Below the pieces are notes generated by a model, which had not been told where the DNA came from, did not search any database, and saw only the letters and a list, made by a program, of their open reading frames with translations. This document shows positions 15,267-22,824 of a stretch of 64,000 nucleotides of DNA, in pieces. Position numbers and translations under genes: made by a program. The DNA is taken from contig NZ_CP071696.1 of the NCBI RefSeq assembly GCF_018024495.1, forward strand, positions 2,728,001 through 2,792,000, given 5' to 3'. This DNA is from Agromyces archimandritae. GTDB taxonomy: Bacteria; Actinomycetota; Actinomycetes; Actinomycetales; Microbacteriaceae. The stretch's first letter is position 1. Every line of letters starts with the position of its first letter.

Positions 15267-16850
15267 TTAGGCCGCCTGGATCTTCACGGGAACGACGAGC
15301 TGGGGCACCTCGGGGGCGATCGCCCCGTAGCGGTAGACGCTGAAGTCCTTGGACAGGTTGATGATGTTCTCGTCCTGCAGGGAGACGAGGGCGCTGTCGT
15401 ACTGGCGGATGGCGCGGGCGTTGACGAACACGGCCGAGGGGGTCGACTGTCCGGGGTCGAGGCGGACGGGCAGGCCGGCGAGGTTGCCGGTGAGGCCGGG
15501 CAGGTTCAGGGTGCCCGAAGCGTTCTTCTCGGCGACGGTGAAGACCCGCTCGCCGTCGACGGTGAGCGCCCGCAGGGCCTTGAACACGTGGGGCGAGACG
15601 ATGAGCGATTCGGGGGCGGCGTTCTCGGTGTCGTACTTGAGGGCGGCGTCGACCAGTGCGTCTTCCCAGTGACCGGCCTCGGCGGCGGCCAGCGTCGCGC
15701 CGAGGCCGACCACGCCGGCGTCGTCGGCGAGGGCCACGCGCGAGGCGACGAGGGTGTTGAACGCGGCGCGCAGCACGGCTTTCTTGCGGGCGCCGGCGGC
15801 GATCGCCAGGGCCTCAAGGGACCGGTTCAGCAGAGGCAGCGTCGAGCGCTCGATCGCCTGGCGGGACAACTGCGTGTACCCGCCGTAGGTCGACACGGGC
15901 GACGTGCGGGTCGTGAGCGTCACCTTGCCGTATGCGAGGTCATCGCCCTCGGCGGCCTGCTTGTCGACCGTGACGGTGTTGCTGGCCAGCTCGCCCCACT
16001 CCATCGTCATGCCCTGGGCCGGCAGCGAACCGGTCGAGAACGCTGCGGCCAGCACACCGCTGGAGGCGTCGAACAGCCTGGTCAGGTCGCCGATCCACGC
16101 GTCCTGAATGGGCGCGTCGGCCGTGGTGCCGCCGGTGTAGGCGCGTTCCATGAGCTGGTTGTAGGCGGCGATGGTCGTCTCGTCGCCGGCGACGATCGCG
16201 CGGAGCACCTCGCCGGCCGAGCGGGTGTCGGGCGCCGGCGCGGCCGGCGCCGAGTCCATCGTGAAGCGCCGCTCGAGTTCGTCGACAGCGTTGCGGGTGT
16301 GCTCGAGCTCGGTGGCGAGTTCGCGCACGGTCTCTTCGGGGTCCATCGGGGTCTCCTTCGTGGTGGGCTGGTGGGCGTGTCGGACGTCGGTGACAACGGC
16401 GCCGTCGTAGGCGGGGAACGGCACGAGGCTGACCTCGTGGACCTTGGCGCGCGTGTGGGTGATGTGCGGGATATCGCCGGACTCATCGACCTGGTATTGG
16501 TCGAAGCGGAACCCGACCGAGTGTCGGGTGAGCACGCCGTCACGGGCGAGGGTCAGGGCGTCGTCGCCGGCGCGCGTGTTGGACACGACGGCGGTGATCT
16601 CCCATCCCTCATCCGTGTCGCGGTAGGCGATGATGCGCCCGATCGGCTCGCGGTGCCCGTAGAAGTACAGGGCGCCGTCCGAGTCCTGGATCGAGCCGCG
16701 CTCGAACTCCTCGGTGAACCAGCCGCCGATATCGGCGCGCTGGCCCCAGGGGACGGCGATGCCGGTGATCTCGCGGCGGTCGGTGTCGGTCGAGCGGATC
16801 GCGAGCTCGCGCGTGGCGTGCTCGGCGAGCAGGCGGGCGTAGTCGGTCAT
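15267..16850 (-). CDS. Fused HK97-type prohead protease and major capsid protein
   Basis: A 527-residue polyprotein. Residues 1-165 match the prohead protease (peptidase family S78/U35): GIAVPWGQRADIGGWFTEEFERGS, histidine H66 (YGHREPIG) and serine S141 (EVSLVPFPAY), the expected catalytic pair. A coiled-coil delta-like scaffold (about 170-195, EETVRELATELEHTRNAVDELERRF) follows. The HK97-fold major capsid protein covers about 215-527 (TKYD-like RRFD, PLLNRSLEALAIAAG, NLPGLTGNLAGLPVRLDP, DFSVYRYGAIAPE). Protease and capsid are more often separate genes, although fusions are known. The gene overlaps the portal gene by 4 bases. Confidence 0.88.
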   Translation of the reverse strand: MTDYARLLAEHATRELAIRSTDTDRREITGIAVPWGQRADIGGWFTEEFERGSIQDSDGALYFYGHREPIGRIIAYRDTDEGWEITAVVSNTRAGDDALTLARDGVLTRHSVGFRFDQYQVDESGDIPHITHTRAKVHEVSLVPFPAYDGAVVTDVRHAHQPTTKETPMDPEETVRELATELEHTRNAVDELERRFTMDSAPAAPAPDTRSAGEVLRAIVAGDETTIAAYNQLMERAYTGGTTADAPIQDAWIGDLTRLFDASSGVLAAAFSTGSLPAQGMTMEWGELASNTVTVDKQAAEGDDLAYGKVTLTTRTSPVSTYGGYTQLSRQAIERSTLPLLNRSLEALAIAAGARKKAVLRAAFNTLVASRVALADDAGVVGLGATLAAAEAGHWEDALVDAALKYDTENAAPESLIVSPHVFKALRALTVDGERVFTVAEKNASGTLNLPGLTGNLAGLPVRLDPGQSTPSAVFVNARAIRQYDSALVSLQDENIINLSKDFSVYRYGAIAPEVPQLVVPVKIQAA

Positions 16851-18019
16851 TCGGTGGCCTCCTCGGCGGCGGACGGGGCCGGCGCGGCCGGCTCGGGAGC
16901 TGGCGCGGCGGCGGGCATGGGGCCAAGGTTTTCGATCTCGCGGACCTCGGCGACGGTCATGAAGCCGGCCTCGATCGCGGTGCGGTGCGCCGCGTAGCGG
17001 GTCGTGGTGTCGCTGCGCAGCAGGCCCTCGACGTTGAAGCGGGCCTCGACGCCGCGCGGCAGCAGCTCGGTCAGGGCGTCCTCGATCTCCACGAGGTAGG
17101 ACATGAGCGAGAACCGCACGTAGCCGAGCCAGTCCTGTTCGACGTTCGCGTAGGTCTGGGTGGAGCCCTCGACCGAGGCGAGCATGAGCGAGGCAGGCAC
17201 GCCGAGCAGACGTGCGACTTGGGTGACGGTGAACTTCTGCGACTCGAGGAACTGGGCGTCGGCCGGCGAGAGGAAGATCTGCTGGTACGAGAGGCCGGCG
17301 CCGAGGACGGCGACGCCCTTGCGCGCGCCCTGCGATTCCTGCCAGGTGGCCTTGGCCTGCTTGGCGGCATCGGCCGTGAGGTGCTGGTCCGACTTCAGCA
17401 CACCGTTGGGTACGCCGGAGTCCTCGAACCAGTTCGCGGCGTAGTCGCGGAGATCCAGGGCGCCGCGCAGCTCGATCTGGGCGGCCTGGATCGGGCCGAG
17501 GCCCTTCAGGGAGCCGGGCACGCGCAGCAGACTCAGGTGCTGGATCTCGCGCGGGGCGAGGGTGCGGCCGCGGTACTGGTAGCCGGCGAGCCGGCCGGCC
17601 TCGTCGGCGAGCGGGGCGGCGTCCAGCGGATTCAGCACCTCGACGTTTCGGACCTGCCCGGCCTCGTCAAGGGTCTTCAGCCAGTACGCGTTGCCGGTGC
17701 AGGCCAGCGACACGACGGACTGCTCGATGAACGCCGAGCGCGACATGCTCACGTCGGGCCGGCGCAGCAGCGACGGGGTGGACTTGACGGCCTTGCCGCC
17801 GCGCTCGGCGCCGAGCGAGAGCTGCTTGGCGGCGACGGCGTGGATCTGGATGCCGCGGTAGACCATCGAGATCGAGAACGCGTCGCCTGTCGTCACGGCC
17901 CGCCGGGCCGCCGAGCGCGGCGGGGCAGTGATCGCCGTGGACGGGTCGGAGGCCGGCGGGGTCTCGGCGCGCACGGCCGGCTCGGCCGGGCCGAACAGCC
18001 AGTCAGCGAACCGCCCCAT
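16847..18019 (-). CDS. HK97-family portal protein
   Basis: A 390-residue protein forming the dodecameric DNA entry ring at one capsid vertex. Typical features are SMVYRGIQIHAVAAKQLSL near residue 50, TGNAYWLKTLDEAGQVRNVEVLNP, the PGSLKGLGPIQAA element, NWFEDSGVPNGVLKSDQHL, and LGVPASLMLASVEGSTQTYANVEQDW, where the portal helix and crown begin. The C-terminal 20 residues are Ala/Pro-rich. It follows the large terminase by 55 bp and overlaps the protease-capsid gene, so it belongs to the same head operon. Confidence 0.92.
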   Translation of the reverse strand: MGRFADWLFGPAEPAVRAETPPASDPSTAITAPPRSAARRAVTTGDAFSISMVYRGIQIHAVAAKQLSLGAERGGKAVKSTPSLLRRPDVSMSRSAFIEQSVVSLACTGNAYWLKTLDEAGQVRNVEVLNPLDAAPLADEAGRLAGYQYRGRTLAPREIQHLSLLRVPGSLKGLGPIQAAQIELRGALDLRDYAANWFEDSGVPNGVLKSDQHLTADAAKQAKATWQESQGARKGVAVLGAGLSYQQIFLSPADAQFLESQKFTVTQVARLLGVPASLMLASVEGSTQTYANVEQDWLGYVRFSLMSYLVEIEDALTELLPRGVEARFNVEGLLRSDTTTRYAAHRTAIEAGFMTVAEVREIENLGPMPAAAPAPEPAAPAPSAAEEATE

Positions 18020-18074
18020 GAGCCTGTCTCCCGTCGTCGTGATCGAACGGGGACAAGTCTGCGGATTCCAAAAT

Positions 18075-19523
18075 TTAGAACACTTGCAGGGTGTCGTCGG
18101 TGCGTGTCTCGGCGGCCAACACGCCGAGGGCGAGGGCCATGATGCCGTCGATCTCGATGGACGAGTCCTTACGGCTGATGCGGAACCCGTCGCCGACGTT
18201 CTTGCGGACGGTGCGGGGTGCCTGCAGGTTCAGCAGCTCGGCGCCGTCGTGCTCGAGCTGGCCGGCGGCGAGCTTGGCGTAGAGCAGCGCCGAGGCGCCC
18301 ATGACGTCGCCTTGCGTGGCGATCCAGACCGGCAGGCCGCGCTTCTTCAGCTCGGCGCCGAGATCCTTCAGGGCGTACCCGTCCATGGCGAAGGTCAGCG
18401 GCTGATGCCGGGCGAGGTCGACGCAAACGTTGACGAGCTGGCTGAGAGTCGGCTTGGCGATCGAGGCGACGAGCTCGGCCGCGGTCAGCTCGCCGGCCTT
18501 GACGGTCGCGACGATCGAGGCGAACCCCCAGTCGGGCGTCCGGTCGATCGCGAAGATCGCCCGGCCGGCCGGGAACTCGCCGGTGCGGCGCCGGCGGGAG
18601 GCCCAGAGCGTGGCCGTGATGAACGCGTTAGTCGATGACGTGAAGCGGTTCAGCCGGTAGCGGATGACGTCAGCCTCGGCCATGCCGCGCACGTCGCTGA
18701 TCGCCGTCTCCAGATCGAGGCGGCCGCATGCCAGGCCCGGTGAGGCGGCGACGAGGTAGCGGCCGAGGGTCTCGTCATCGGCCGGCACGCGCGCTTCGGG
18801 TGCCTCCCAGATGAAGAACCCGAACCGCTCGGGCGGGTCGTCGGCGATGCCGTAGAGGTCGATGAGTAGCTCGCTCGTCTCGTCGCCGGCGGTCGTCAGG
18901 CCGATGACGATGCCGTTGCGGCGGGCCGCGGTGCCGTTGACCATATCCGACCACAGCTCGCGCTTGGTCAGGTGCAGCTCGTCGGCCAGGCCTACCGTGA
19001 GGTCCAGGCCTTGCACGGCGGCCGACTTGGACGGCTTGATCTCGTAGCGGCCGCCGTCGACGGACTGGATGCCGCGGGTATCGGTCAGGCGCTTGAATCG
19101 GGCGGCGAGCTGCCGATTCCCGCGGATGACCGACAGCAGCCGGGCGTAGATGATGCGGGCCTGCTCGGCCGACGAGGCGATACCGATGACGAGGGCGCCG
19201 GCCTCGCGCACGAGCCCGTACAGGCCGAAGATCGCGCCGAGCACGCTCTTGCCGTTCTGGCGGCTGACGCTGATGAGCACTTGCCGGTATCGCAGCTCGC
19301 CGGCTCGCGGGTGGCCGTCCGGGTAGACCTCGAGCGCGGCGCGGATCAGCCAGCGCTGCCATGGGTCGAGGTCGATCGGGCTGCCGTCCGGGAGCCTCCA
19401 CACGAGGTCGACCAGGCGCAGCAGCCAGTCGCCATGCGAGGGGAAGCCGGCGACGAGGGGCGGCGAGAATCGCGCCGGCATCCACGCGGGTCGCTCGGGC
19501 GGGGCCGGCGCGAGGACGCTCAC
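18075..19523 (-). CDS. Terminase large subunit
   Basis: A 482-residue DNA packaging motor with an N-terminal ATPase and C-terminal nuclease. Walker A is the variant SRQNGKS at 87-93, and Walker B is VGLADELH with D181 and E182. The nuclease domain shows acidic clusters AIDRTPDWGFASI and DSSIEIDGIMALALG. It cuts and packages phage DNA through the portal. The start overlaps the small subunit stop by four bases. The pattern Walker A with R-x-N and gene order (HNH, small, large) resembles HK97-like cos phages. Confidence 0.92.
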   Translation of the reverse strand: MSVLAPAPPERPAWMPARFSPPLVAGFPSHGDWLLRLVDLVWRLPDGSPIDLDPWQRWLIRAALEVYPDGHPRAGELRYRQVLISVSRQNGKSVLGAIFGLYGLVREAGALVIGIASSAEQARIIYARLLSVIRGNRQLAARFKRLTDTRGIQSVDGGRYEIKPSKSAAVQGLDLTVGLADELHLTKRELWSDMVNGTAARRNGIVIGLTTAGDETSELLIDLYGIADDPPERFGFFIWEAPEARVPADDETLGRYLVAASPGLACGRLDLETAISDVRGMAEADVIRYRLNRFTSSTNAFITATLWASRRRRTGEFPAGRAIFAIDRTPDWGFASIVATVKAGELTAAELVASIAKPTLSQLVNVCVDLARHQPLTFAMDGYALKDLGAELKKRGLPVWIATQGDVMGASALLYAKLAAGQLEHDGAELLNLQAPRTVRKNVGDGFRISRKDSSIEIDGIMALALGVLAAETRTDDTLQVF

Positions 19524-19846
19524 GAGTTGCGGGCCTCGTCCAGGATGCTGTCGACCTCGCCGTCGTCGTCGCCGGCGGCGGCCGGCGCTTGGGCGCGGAG
19601 ATCGCGGAAGGCGACGCCGAACTGGGAGACCATGGCGGCCGTGACGCGCTGATCAAGCTGGCGGGCGAGGGCGCGGAGGGTCACCAGGGCCGGCTTGTGC
19701 TGCGGGCCGAGCCATTCGCTGGCGGCGATGAACTCGGCAACGGCGCCGACGAACGAGTCGTCGTCATCGGCGGCTTTTCGGTCGAGATCGGCGACTATCT
19801 GGGCCTCCACGGTGGCGCTGATCGGGCCTTGGTTTGCTCCGCTCAT
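19520..19846 (-). CDS. Terminase small subunit-like protein
   Basis: A 108-residue acidic, helical protein located directly before, and overlapping, the large terminase gene. Small terminase subunits recognise the packaging site and form rings around DNA. Sequence alone gives little (AVAEFIAASEWLGPQHKPALVTLRALARQLDQ in the middle resembles P27-type small subunits). A Shine-Dalgarno-like AAAGGAAC precedes the ATG. The call depends mainly on position. Confidence 0.65.
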   Translation of the reverse strand: MSGANQGPISATVEAQIVADLDRKAADDDDSFVGAVAEFIAASEWLGPQHKPALVTLRALARQLDQRVTAAMVSQFGVAFRDLRAQAPAAAGDDDGEVDSILDEARNS

Positions 19847-19941
19847 CTGGGGTTCCTTTGGTCTGAAATGTTTGGGACTCGTGCGTGAAAATCAAGACTG
19901 GGGGCGGGGTGATCTCCGCCTCGCTCAGAAAAACGGGGGCG
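19847..19941 (-). other. Gap between HNH and small terminase genes, possible cos region
   Basis: A 95-bp non-coding stretch with GC-rich runs (GGGGGCGGGG) between the HNH endonuclease and small terminase genes. In HK97-like phages cos often lies here, close to the HNH gene. I cannot recognise cohesive-end sequences with certainty. Confidence 0.3.
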
Positions 19942-20196
19942 TCAGCCGACGCCGGCGAGCCAGCGACGGTTGAACCACGTGATCCGGCCCCCGATCCGGT
20001 TGCCCTTGCGGGCGTTGCACGGCTTGCACGAGGCGACGAGGTTGTCGAGCTCGTCGCGGCCCCCGGCGTCCTTCGGGATGACGTGATCGGCCTCGGTCGC
20101 CTCGGCGCCGCAGTACTGGCACACGTACTGATCACGCTCGAGCACCTGGCGGCGCAGCGCCTCCCACGCTGCGCCGCGACTGGATTGCCGGCTCAT
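19942..20196 (-). CDS. HNH endonuclease
   Basis: An 84-residue nuclease of the type found next to terminase genes. Zinc ligands are C26-x2-C29 and C57-x2-C60; the HNH core is DHVIPKDAGGRDELDNLVASC (H38, N52). In HK97-like phages such HNH proteins are needed, with terminase, for cutting at cos. I use the internal ATG (MSRQSSRGAA), as it overlaps the stop of the upstream gene (ATGA). The gene lies 95 bp before the small terminase gene. Confidence 0.85.
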   Translation of the reverse strand: MSRQSSRGAAWEALRRQVLERDQYVCQYCGAEATEADHVIPKDAGGRDELDNLVASCKPCNARKGNRIGGRITWFNRRWLAGVG

Positions 20197-20468
20197 GAGG
20201 CGGCCTTCCGGGCCTGGTATCGCTGGCGGTCGTAGTGCGGCCGGCACAGACCACGTGCGACGCCGTACTCGCTGCACCCGTCCACGCTGCAGCGTGGCAG
20301 GGCACGCTCTCGCTCGATGAGGCGGTGCGAGGTCGCGCGCTCCTCGGCGAGGACGGCGTCGAGGTAGATCCACGAGGCCCGGCAGGCCGAGCAGTAGACG
20401 ACGTGCGTGGTCTCGGTCGAGTCCACGATGACGGCCGAGGGGCGGCCGGTGGCGAGCAGATTGGGCAA
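20193..20468 (-). CDS. Small cysteine-rich (zinc-ribbon-like) phage protein
   Basis: A 91-residue protein with two possible metal sites: a C-x2-C pair (YCSACRASW) near residue 27 and a C-x4-C-x8-C-x2-H arrangement (RCSVDGCSEYGVARGLCRPHYDRQRY) near the C-terminus. The latter is common in small phage proteins next to HNH genes. Function unknown; DNA binding is plausible. It starts with TTG, supported by GGAGG with 8-nt spacing and by close coupling to a small upstream frame. The stop overlaps the HNH start. Confidence 0.6.
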   Translation of the reverse strand: MPNLLATGRPSAVIVDSTETTHVVYCSACRASWIYLDAVLAEERATSHRLIERERALPRCSVDGCSEYGVARGLCRPHYDRQRYQARKAAS

Positions 20469-20472
20469 CGGG

Positions 20473-20553
20473 TCAGTCCTCCACGAGGGCGAGCACGGTC
20501 CAGGCGATCACGAGCACGGCCACGAGGATCACGAACCCGGCCAGCCCGCTCAC
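20473..20553 (-). CDS. Possible 26-aa membrane peptide
   Basis: GTG-started frame encoding one hydrophobic helix (GLAGFVILVAVLVIAWTVLAL) with an acidic end. It stops 4 bases before the TTG start of the cysteine-rich gene, and its last codons carry that gene's ribosome binding site. Such tiny membrane peptides occur in phage early regions, but chance cannot be excluded. Confidence 0.35.
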   Translation of the reverse strand: MSGLAGFVILVAVLVIAWTVLALVED

Positions 20554-21323
20554 AGCTCGCCGCCCGGCTCAACGGCATATACGTAAATCAGTTGACATGT
20601 AATGCCACGGGATGTAACATGTACTACATGGAAACCTACCGAAGCGAAACCATTGACAACCTGATCGCCGACTACGCGGCCGACGTCGAAGCCGGCCACA
20701 AGCTCGCGTGGATCGAAGCATCGGCCTACACGGCGCCCGCCGGGGCCGGCGTCACGGTCTTCGTCCGCCCCTCGTGTGGCTCCCGCTACCCGAAGCCGAA
20801 CCGCAACGCGAGCTTCGTCAGCTTCGTCATCGTCGATATCGATGATGACGAGATCGGCTACATCGAAGGCCCGGACCAGCCGAGCGCCGAGGAGCTGCGC
20901 TCGCTCATCGACCTTGCGCTTGCCCAGTCCGGTCGCGGTGCCGAGCGGGAGCGGGCGGCGATCCTCGGCGAGCTGCGCGACGCTGCGGGGCGTAAGGCTG
21001 CCGCTGCGGAGGAGCTGCGCGACCTCGCCCGCCGTGCGCACGCGGCGGGATCGCCGAAAGCTACGATCGCCGATGCGGCCTCGACCTCGCGGCCCACGCT
21101 TGACCGGTGGCTCGCCGAGTAGGGCACGCCTCGTCGCGCCGGGGGTGCGTCCAGCTCGGTGAGCTGGGCGCACCCCTTCGGCGTGAGGTCTGGATCCTCG
21201 CCAGGCCTTCAGTAGCTCCAGTGCCGAGACGATGCCGATGCCGATGACGATGCCGGCGGCCAGGCAGAGGGCGAACACGAGGGCGAGCTGGGCCTCGGTG
21301 AGGAGCACGGCGGCCCCGCTCAC
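20550..21323 (-). CDS. Doubtful leftward frame, N-terminal membrane segment
   Basis: The frame starts with GTG at 21323, overlapping the stop of the upstream gene (GTGA), and its first 40 residues contain a clear membrane helix (LALVFALCLAAGIVIGIGIV). It then runs through the terminator and antisense to the rightward HTH gene for 200 codons with no stop. The start looks real. The long antisense part may be an artefact of high GC, or the true product may be much shorter. No stop codon near the end of the helix is present. Confidence 0.3.
   Translation of the reverse strand: MSGAAVLLTEAQLALVFALCLAAGIVIGIGIVSALELLKAWRGSRPHAEGVRPAHRAGRTPGATRRALLGEPPVKRGPRGRGRIGDRSFRRSRRVRTAGEVAQLLRSGSLTPRSVAQLAEDRRPLPLGTATGLGKRKVDERAQLLGARLVRAFDVADLVIIDIDDDEADEARVAVRLRVAGATRGADEDRDAGPGGRRVGRCFDPRELVAGFDVGRVVGDQVVNGFASVGFHVVHVTSRGITCQLIYVYAVEPGGEL
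20592..20620 (+). promoter_or_regulatory. Strong sigma-70-type promoter inside the prophage
   Basis: TTGACA at 20592-20597 and TAACAT at 20615-20620 are separated by the ideal 17 bp. The start point would fall on or next to the ATG at 20628, so the mRNA is leaderless. The 13-bp palindrome CATGTACTACATG (20618-20630) covers -10 to start codon and could be an operator. Confidence 0.8.
20628..21122 (+). CDS. Prophage gene with own promoter; C-terminal HTH protein of unknown role
   Basis: A 164-residue protein read against the direction of all surrounding phage genes. The N-terminal 70 residues (SETIDNLIADYAADVEAG, SFVSFVIVDIDDDEIGYIEG) form an unknown alpha/beta part; the middle is a long charged helix (ERAAILGELRDAAGRKAAAAEELRDLARRAH). 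The end is a helix-turn-helix (SPKATIADAASTSRPTLDRWLAE). I prefer the ATG at 20628 over the in-frame ATG at 20619, because the -10 hexamer ends at 20620. With its own near-consensus promoter and terminator, it looks like a gene expressed from the resident prophage (a moron). Confidence 0.8.
   Translation: METYRSETIDNLIADYAADVEAGHKLAWIEASAYTAPAGAGVTVFVRPSCGSRYPKPNRNASFVSFVIVDIDDDEIGYIEGPDQPSAEELRSLIDLALAQSGRGAERERAAILGELRDAAGRKAAAAEELRDLARRAHAAGSPKATIADAASTSRPTLDRWLAE
21142..21176. terminator. Terminator after the rightward prophage gene
   Basis: GGGGTGCG at 21142-21149 pairs with CGCACCCC at 21169-21176, and the inner CCAGCTC/GAGCTGG (21151-21157 with 21161-21167) continues the stem around a 3-nt loop. 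It begins 20 bp after the stop codon. Confidence 0.8.
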
Positions 21324-21586
21324 GGTCGGGCTCGCTTCACGGCGGCGCGGCCGGCGTCCAGCCAGGACAGGGCCGTCTCGAAGCTCCAGCGTGCGGTCGC
21401 GGTCAGGTCGGCTGCGGCGATCGTCTGGGCGGCGGCGAAGTCGAGCAGCGCGGCGTCTGAGCATGCCGGCGAGACGGATCGGAGCTCGGCGGCTCGGGTG
21501 AACATCTCGTCGGCGAGGGCGATCAGGTCATCGTGGAGGGCCAGCAGAGCGTACTCGGGGCGGGCCGGCGTCTGGATCTCGCTCAT
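21320..21586 (-). CDS. Small phage protein of unknown function (88 aa)
   Basis: A helical 88-residue protein (EYALLALHDDLIALADEMFTRAAELR, then SDAALLDFAAAQTIAAADLT). No motif identifies a function. Its ATG overlaps the stop of the upstream membrane protein gene, and its stop overlaps the GTG of the doubtful frame downstream, so it is part of the leftward early operon. Confidence 0.6.
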   Translation of the reverse strand: MSEIQTPARPEYALLALHDDLIALADEMFTRAAELRSVSPACSDAALLDFAAAQTIAAADLTATARWSFETALSWLDAGRAAVKRARP

Positions 21587-21741
21587 CGGATGGCCTCCGT
21601 CATCAGCCAGGCCGCGACAGCGGCCATGCCCAGGGCGAGCAGCGCGAGACCGAGGATGAACAGCCACTGTGCCAGCTCGGTGTCGCGGAAGCGGTACCGG
21701 CGATGCCGGGCCGGCGGCTCGTAGGTCATGCGGCGGATCAT
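21583..21741 (-). CDS. Small phage membrane protein (52 aa)
   Basis: Positively charged N-terminus (RHRRYRFRD) followed by one hydrophobic helix (WLFILGLALLALGMAAVAAWL). The start at 21741 is set by the ATGA overlap with the initiator gene stop and by an AGGAG ribosome binding site. Function unknown. Confidence 0.6.
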   Translation of the reverse strand: MIRRMTYEPPARHRRYRFRDTELAQWLFILGLALLALGMAAVAAWLMTEAIR

Positions 21742-22496
21742 GCGACTTCTCCTGTCGTGGTGTTGACGACGAGGGCGTCGTCGCCCTCGTCGGGGCGGCG
21801 GTGGCCGCAGTCCCGGCAGTAGCCGGATTGCTCGTAGGTGTGATCGCCGAGGCGGCGACCAGGGCACCGGGCATCGAAGGACGCGAGGCGAGCGGCAGCC
21901 AACGCGGCGAAGCCGCCAGCAGGCGGGGCGCTCTGCGCCTCCGCATCGCTCTGGTCGTTCGCCGACGCCGGCGAGTTATCCACAGGCTGCTCTGTGGTTA
22001 CGTCTGAAACGAAACCCGGATGAGTGTTCTTAACTTGGTCTTCTTTAGCGTCCGGGTTTTCAGTGAACGGAAAACCCGTATACGGGTTTCCCGTATCCTG
22101 AAAACCCGGATACTGGCGCGACCTGGGGTTTTTGTTTTCGCCTGTGGATAACTCGAACGAGGCCTGGCCGGAGTTATCCACAGGTGAGTGCGGGTCGCGG
22201 AGGCGGTAGCGGTAGCGCTTGAGGCCCTGCGAGCGGTACGTCTCGCGCACGAGATAGCCGGCCCGCTGCAGCTCCAGCAGCATGCCCTGGATCGCGTCGC
22301 GGCCGTTCAGGGCGCCGGCGACGAGCGACATGATCGAGATCCGGAAGCCGGCCTGGTGGCTGGCGATCTGAACGAGCAGGCCGCGGGCCTGGTGCGTGAT
22401 CTTCTCGTCGCGTAGCCAGGCGTTCGGGATCGTTGCGAACCCGTCATCGAACCACAGGCGATCGCGGACCAGCTCGCCGCCGTTTGCGGTGCTCAC
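21738..22496 (-). CDS. Phage replication initiator-like protein (helix-turn-helix)
   Basis: A 252-residue protein with an N-terminal winged helix resembling replisome organiser/DnaD-like phage proteins (FATIPNAWLRDEKITHQARGLLVQIASH, then GRDAIQGMLLELQRAGYLVRE, residues about 20-92). The middle is low-complexity and Asn/Pro-rich (NPRSRQYPGFQDTGNPYTGF, about 122-150). This is where the DNA carries five iterons and three DnaA boxes, so the gene probably contains its own origin, as in lambda O. The C-terminus has a small zinc-finger-like C-x2-C/H part (YCRDCGHRRP). GTG start overlaps the upstream stop. Confidence 0.7.
   Translation of the reverse strand: MSTANGGELVRDRLWFDDGFATIPNAWLRDEKITHQARGLLVQIASHQAGFRISIMSLVAGALNGRDAIQGMLLELQRAGYLVRETYRSQGLKRYRYRLRDPHSPVDNSGQASFELSTGENKNPRSRQYPGFQDTGNPYTGFPFTENPDAKEDQVKNTHPGFVSDVTTEQPVDNSPASANDQSDAEAQSAPPAGGFAALAAARLASFDARCPGRRLGDHTYEQSGYCRDCGHRRPDEGDDALVVNTTTGEVA
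21976..22182. other. Predicted phage origin of replication
   Basis: Five copies of a 12-bp iteron (GAAAACCCGKAT-like) lie at 22011-22022, 22050-22061 (inverted), 22070-22081, 22080-22091 (inverted) and 22100-22111. The third and fourth form an 18-bp perfect palindrome at 22072-22089. Three perfect DnaA boxes (TTATCCACA) lie at 21976-21984, 22143-22151 (inverted) and 22174-22182. The stretch is richer in A and T than its surroundings. Confidence 0.75.
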
Positions 22497-22687
22497 GCGG
22501 CGTCACCATCGGCGTGCTCGGCGAGGAAGCGATCGACCTCGGCGGCATCGAACAGGTAGGCGCCGCGCGGGCCGGGCGCCTGGTAGGCGGGGATGAGTAG
22601 GCCGCGGACCACGAGGCGCGCGACCTGGCGGGGATGGGTCTTCAGGCGTCGCGCGACCTCGCGAGACGACAACGTAGCGGTGGGCAT
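22493..22687 (-). CDS. Small HTH protein, candidate Cro or early regulator
   Basis: A 64-residue protein with a helix-turn-helix of the excisionase/MerR-like type (SSREVARRLKTHPRQVARLVVRGLLIPAYQ, then RGAYLFDAAEVDRFL). It is the first gene of the leftward early operon and is divergent from the XRE regulator, the place of cro in lambda-like switches. A Cro-like, Xis-like or activator role is possible. I use the internal ATG (MPTATLSS), because the frame further upstream would cover the operator region. Its stop overlaps the initiator start. Confidence 0.65.
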   Translation of the reverse strand: MPTATLSSREVARRLKTHPRQVARLVVRGLLIPAYQAPGPRGAYLFDAAEVDRFLAEHADGDAA

Positions 22688-22824
22688 GGGCACAGCATGG
22701 CCCGAAAACCTGCAGTACTGCAAGTCACCATGCTGATGAAAGTGATGAAAGCTACGCAAGGACCAGAGGAAACGCTGACTACGGTTCTAGACAGCCACAG
22801 CGCGCTTGGTCTAACTTTGGACAC
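22688..22824. promoter_or_regulatory. Divergent control region of the phage genetic switch
   Basis: Lies between the leftward small HTH gene and the rightward XRE regulator. It contains the 12-bp palindrome TGCAGTACTGCA (22711-22722), an outer inverted pair CAGCATGG/CCATGCTG (22693-22700 and 22728-22735), and a direct repeat TGATGAAAG (22734-22742 and 22743-22751). These are good operator candidates. Promoter hexamers are not clear. Confidence 0.6.
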
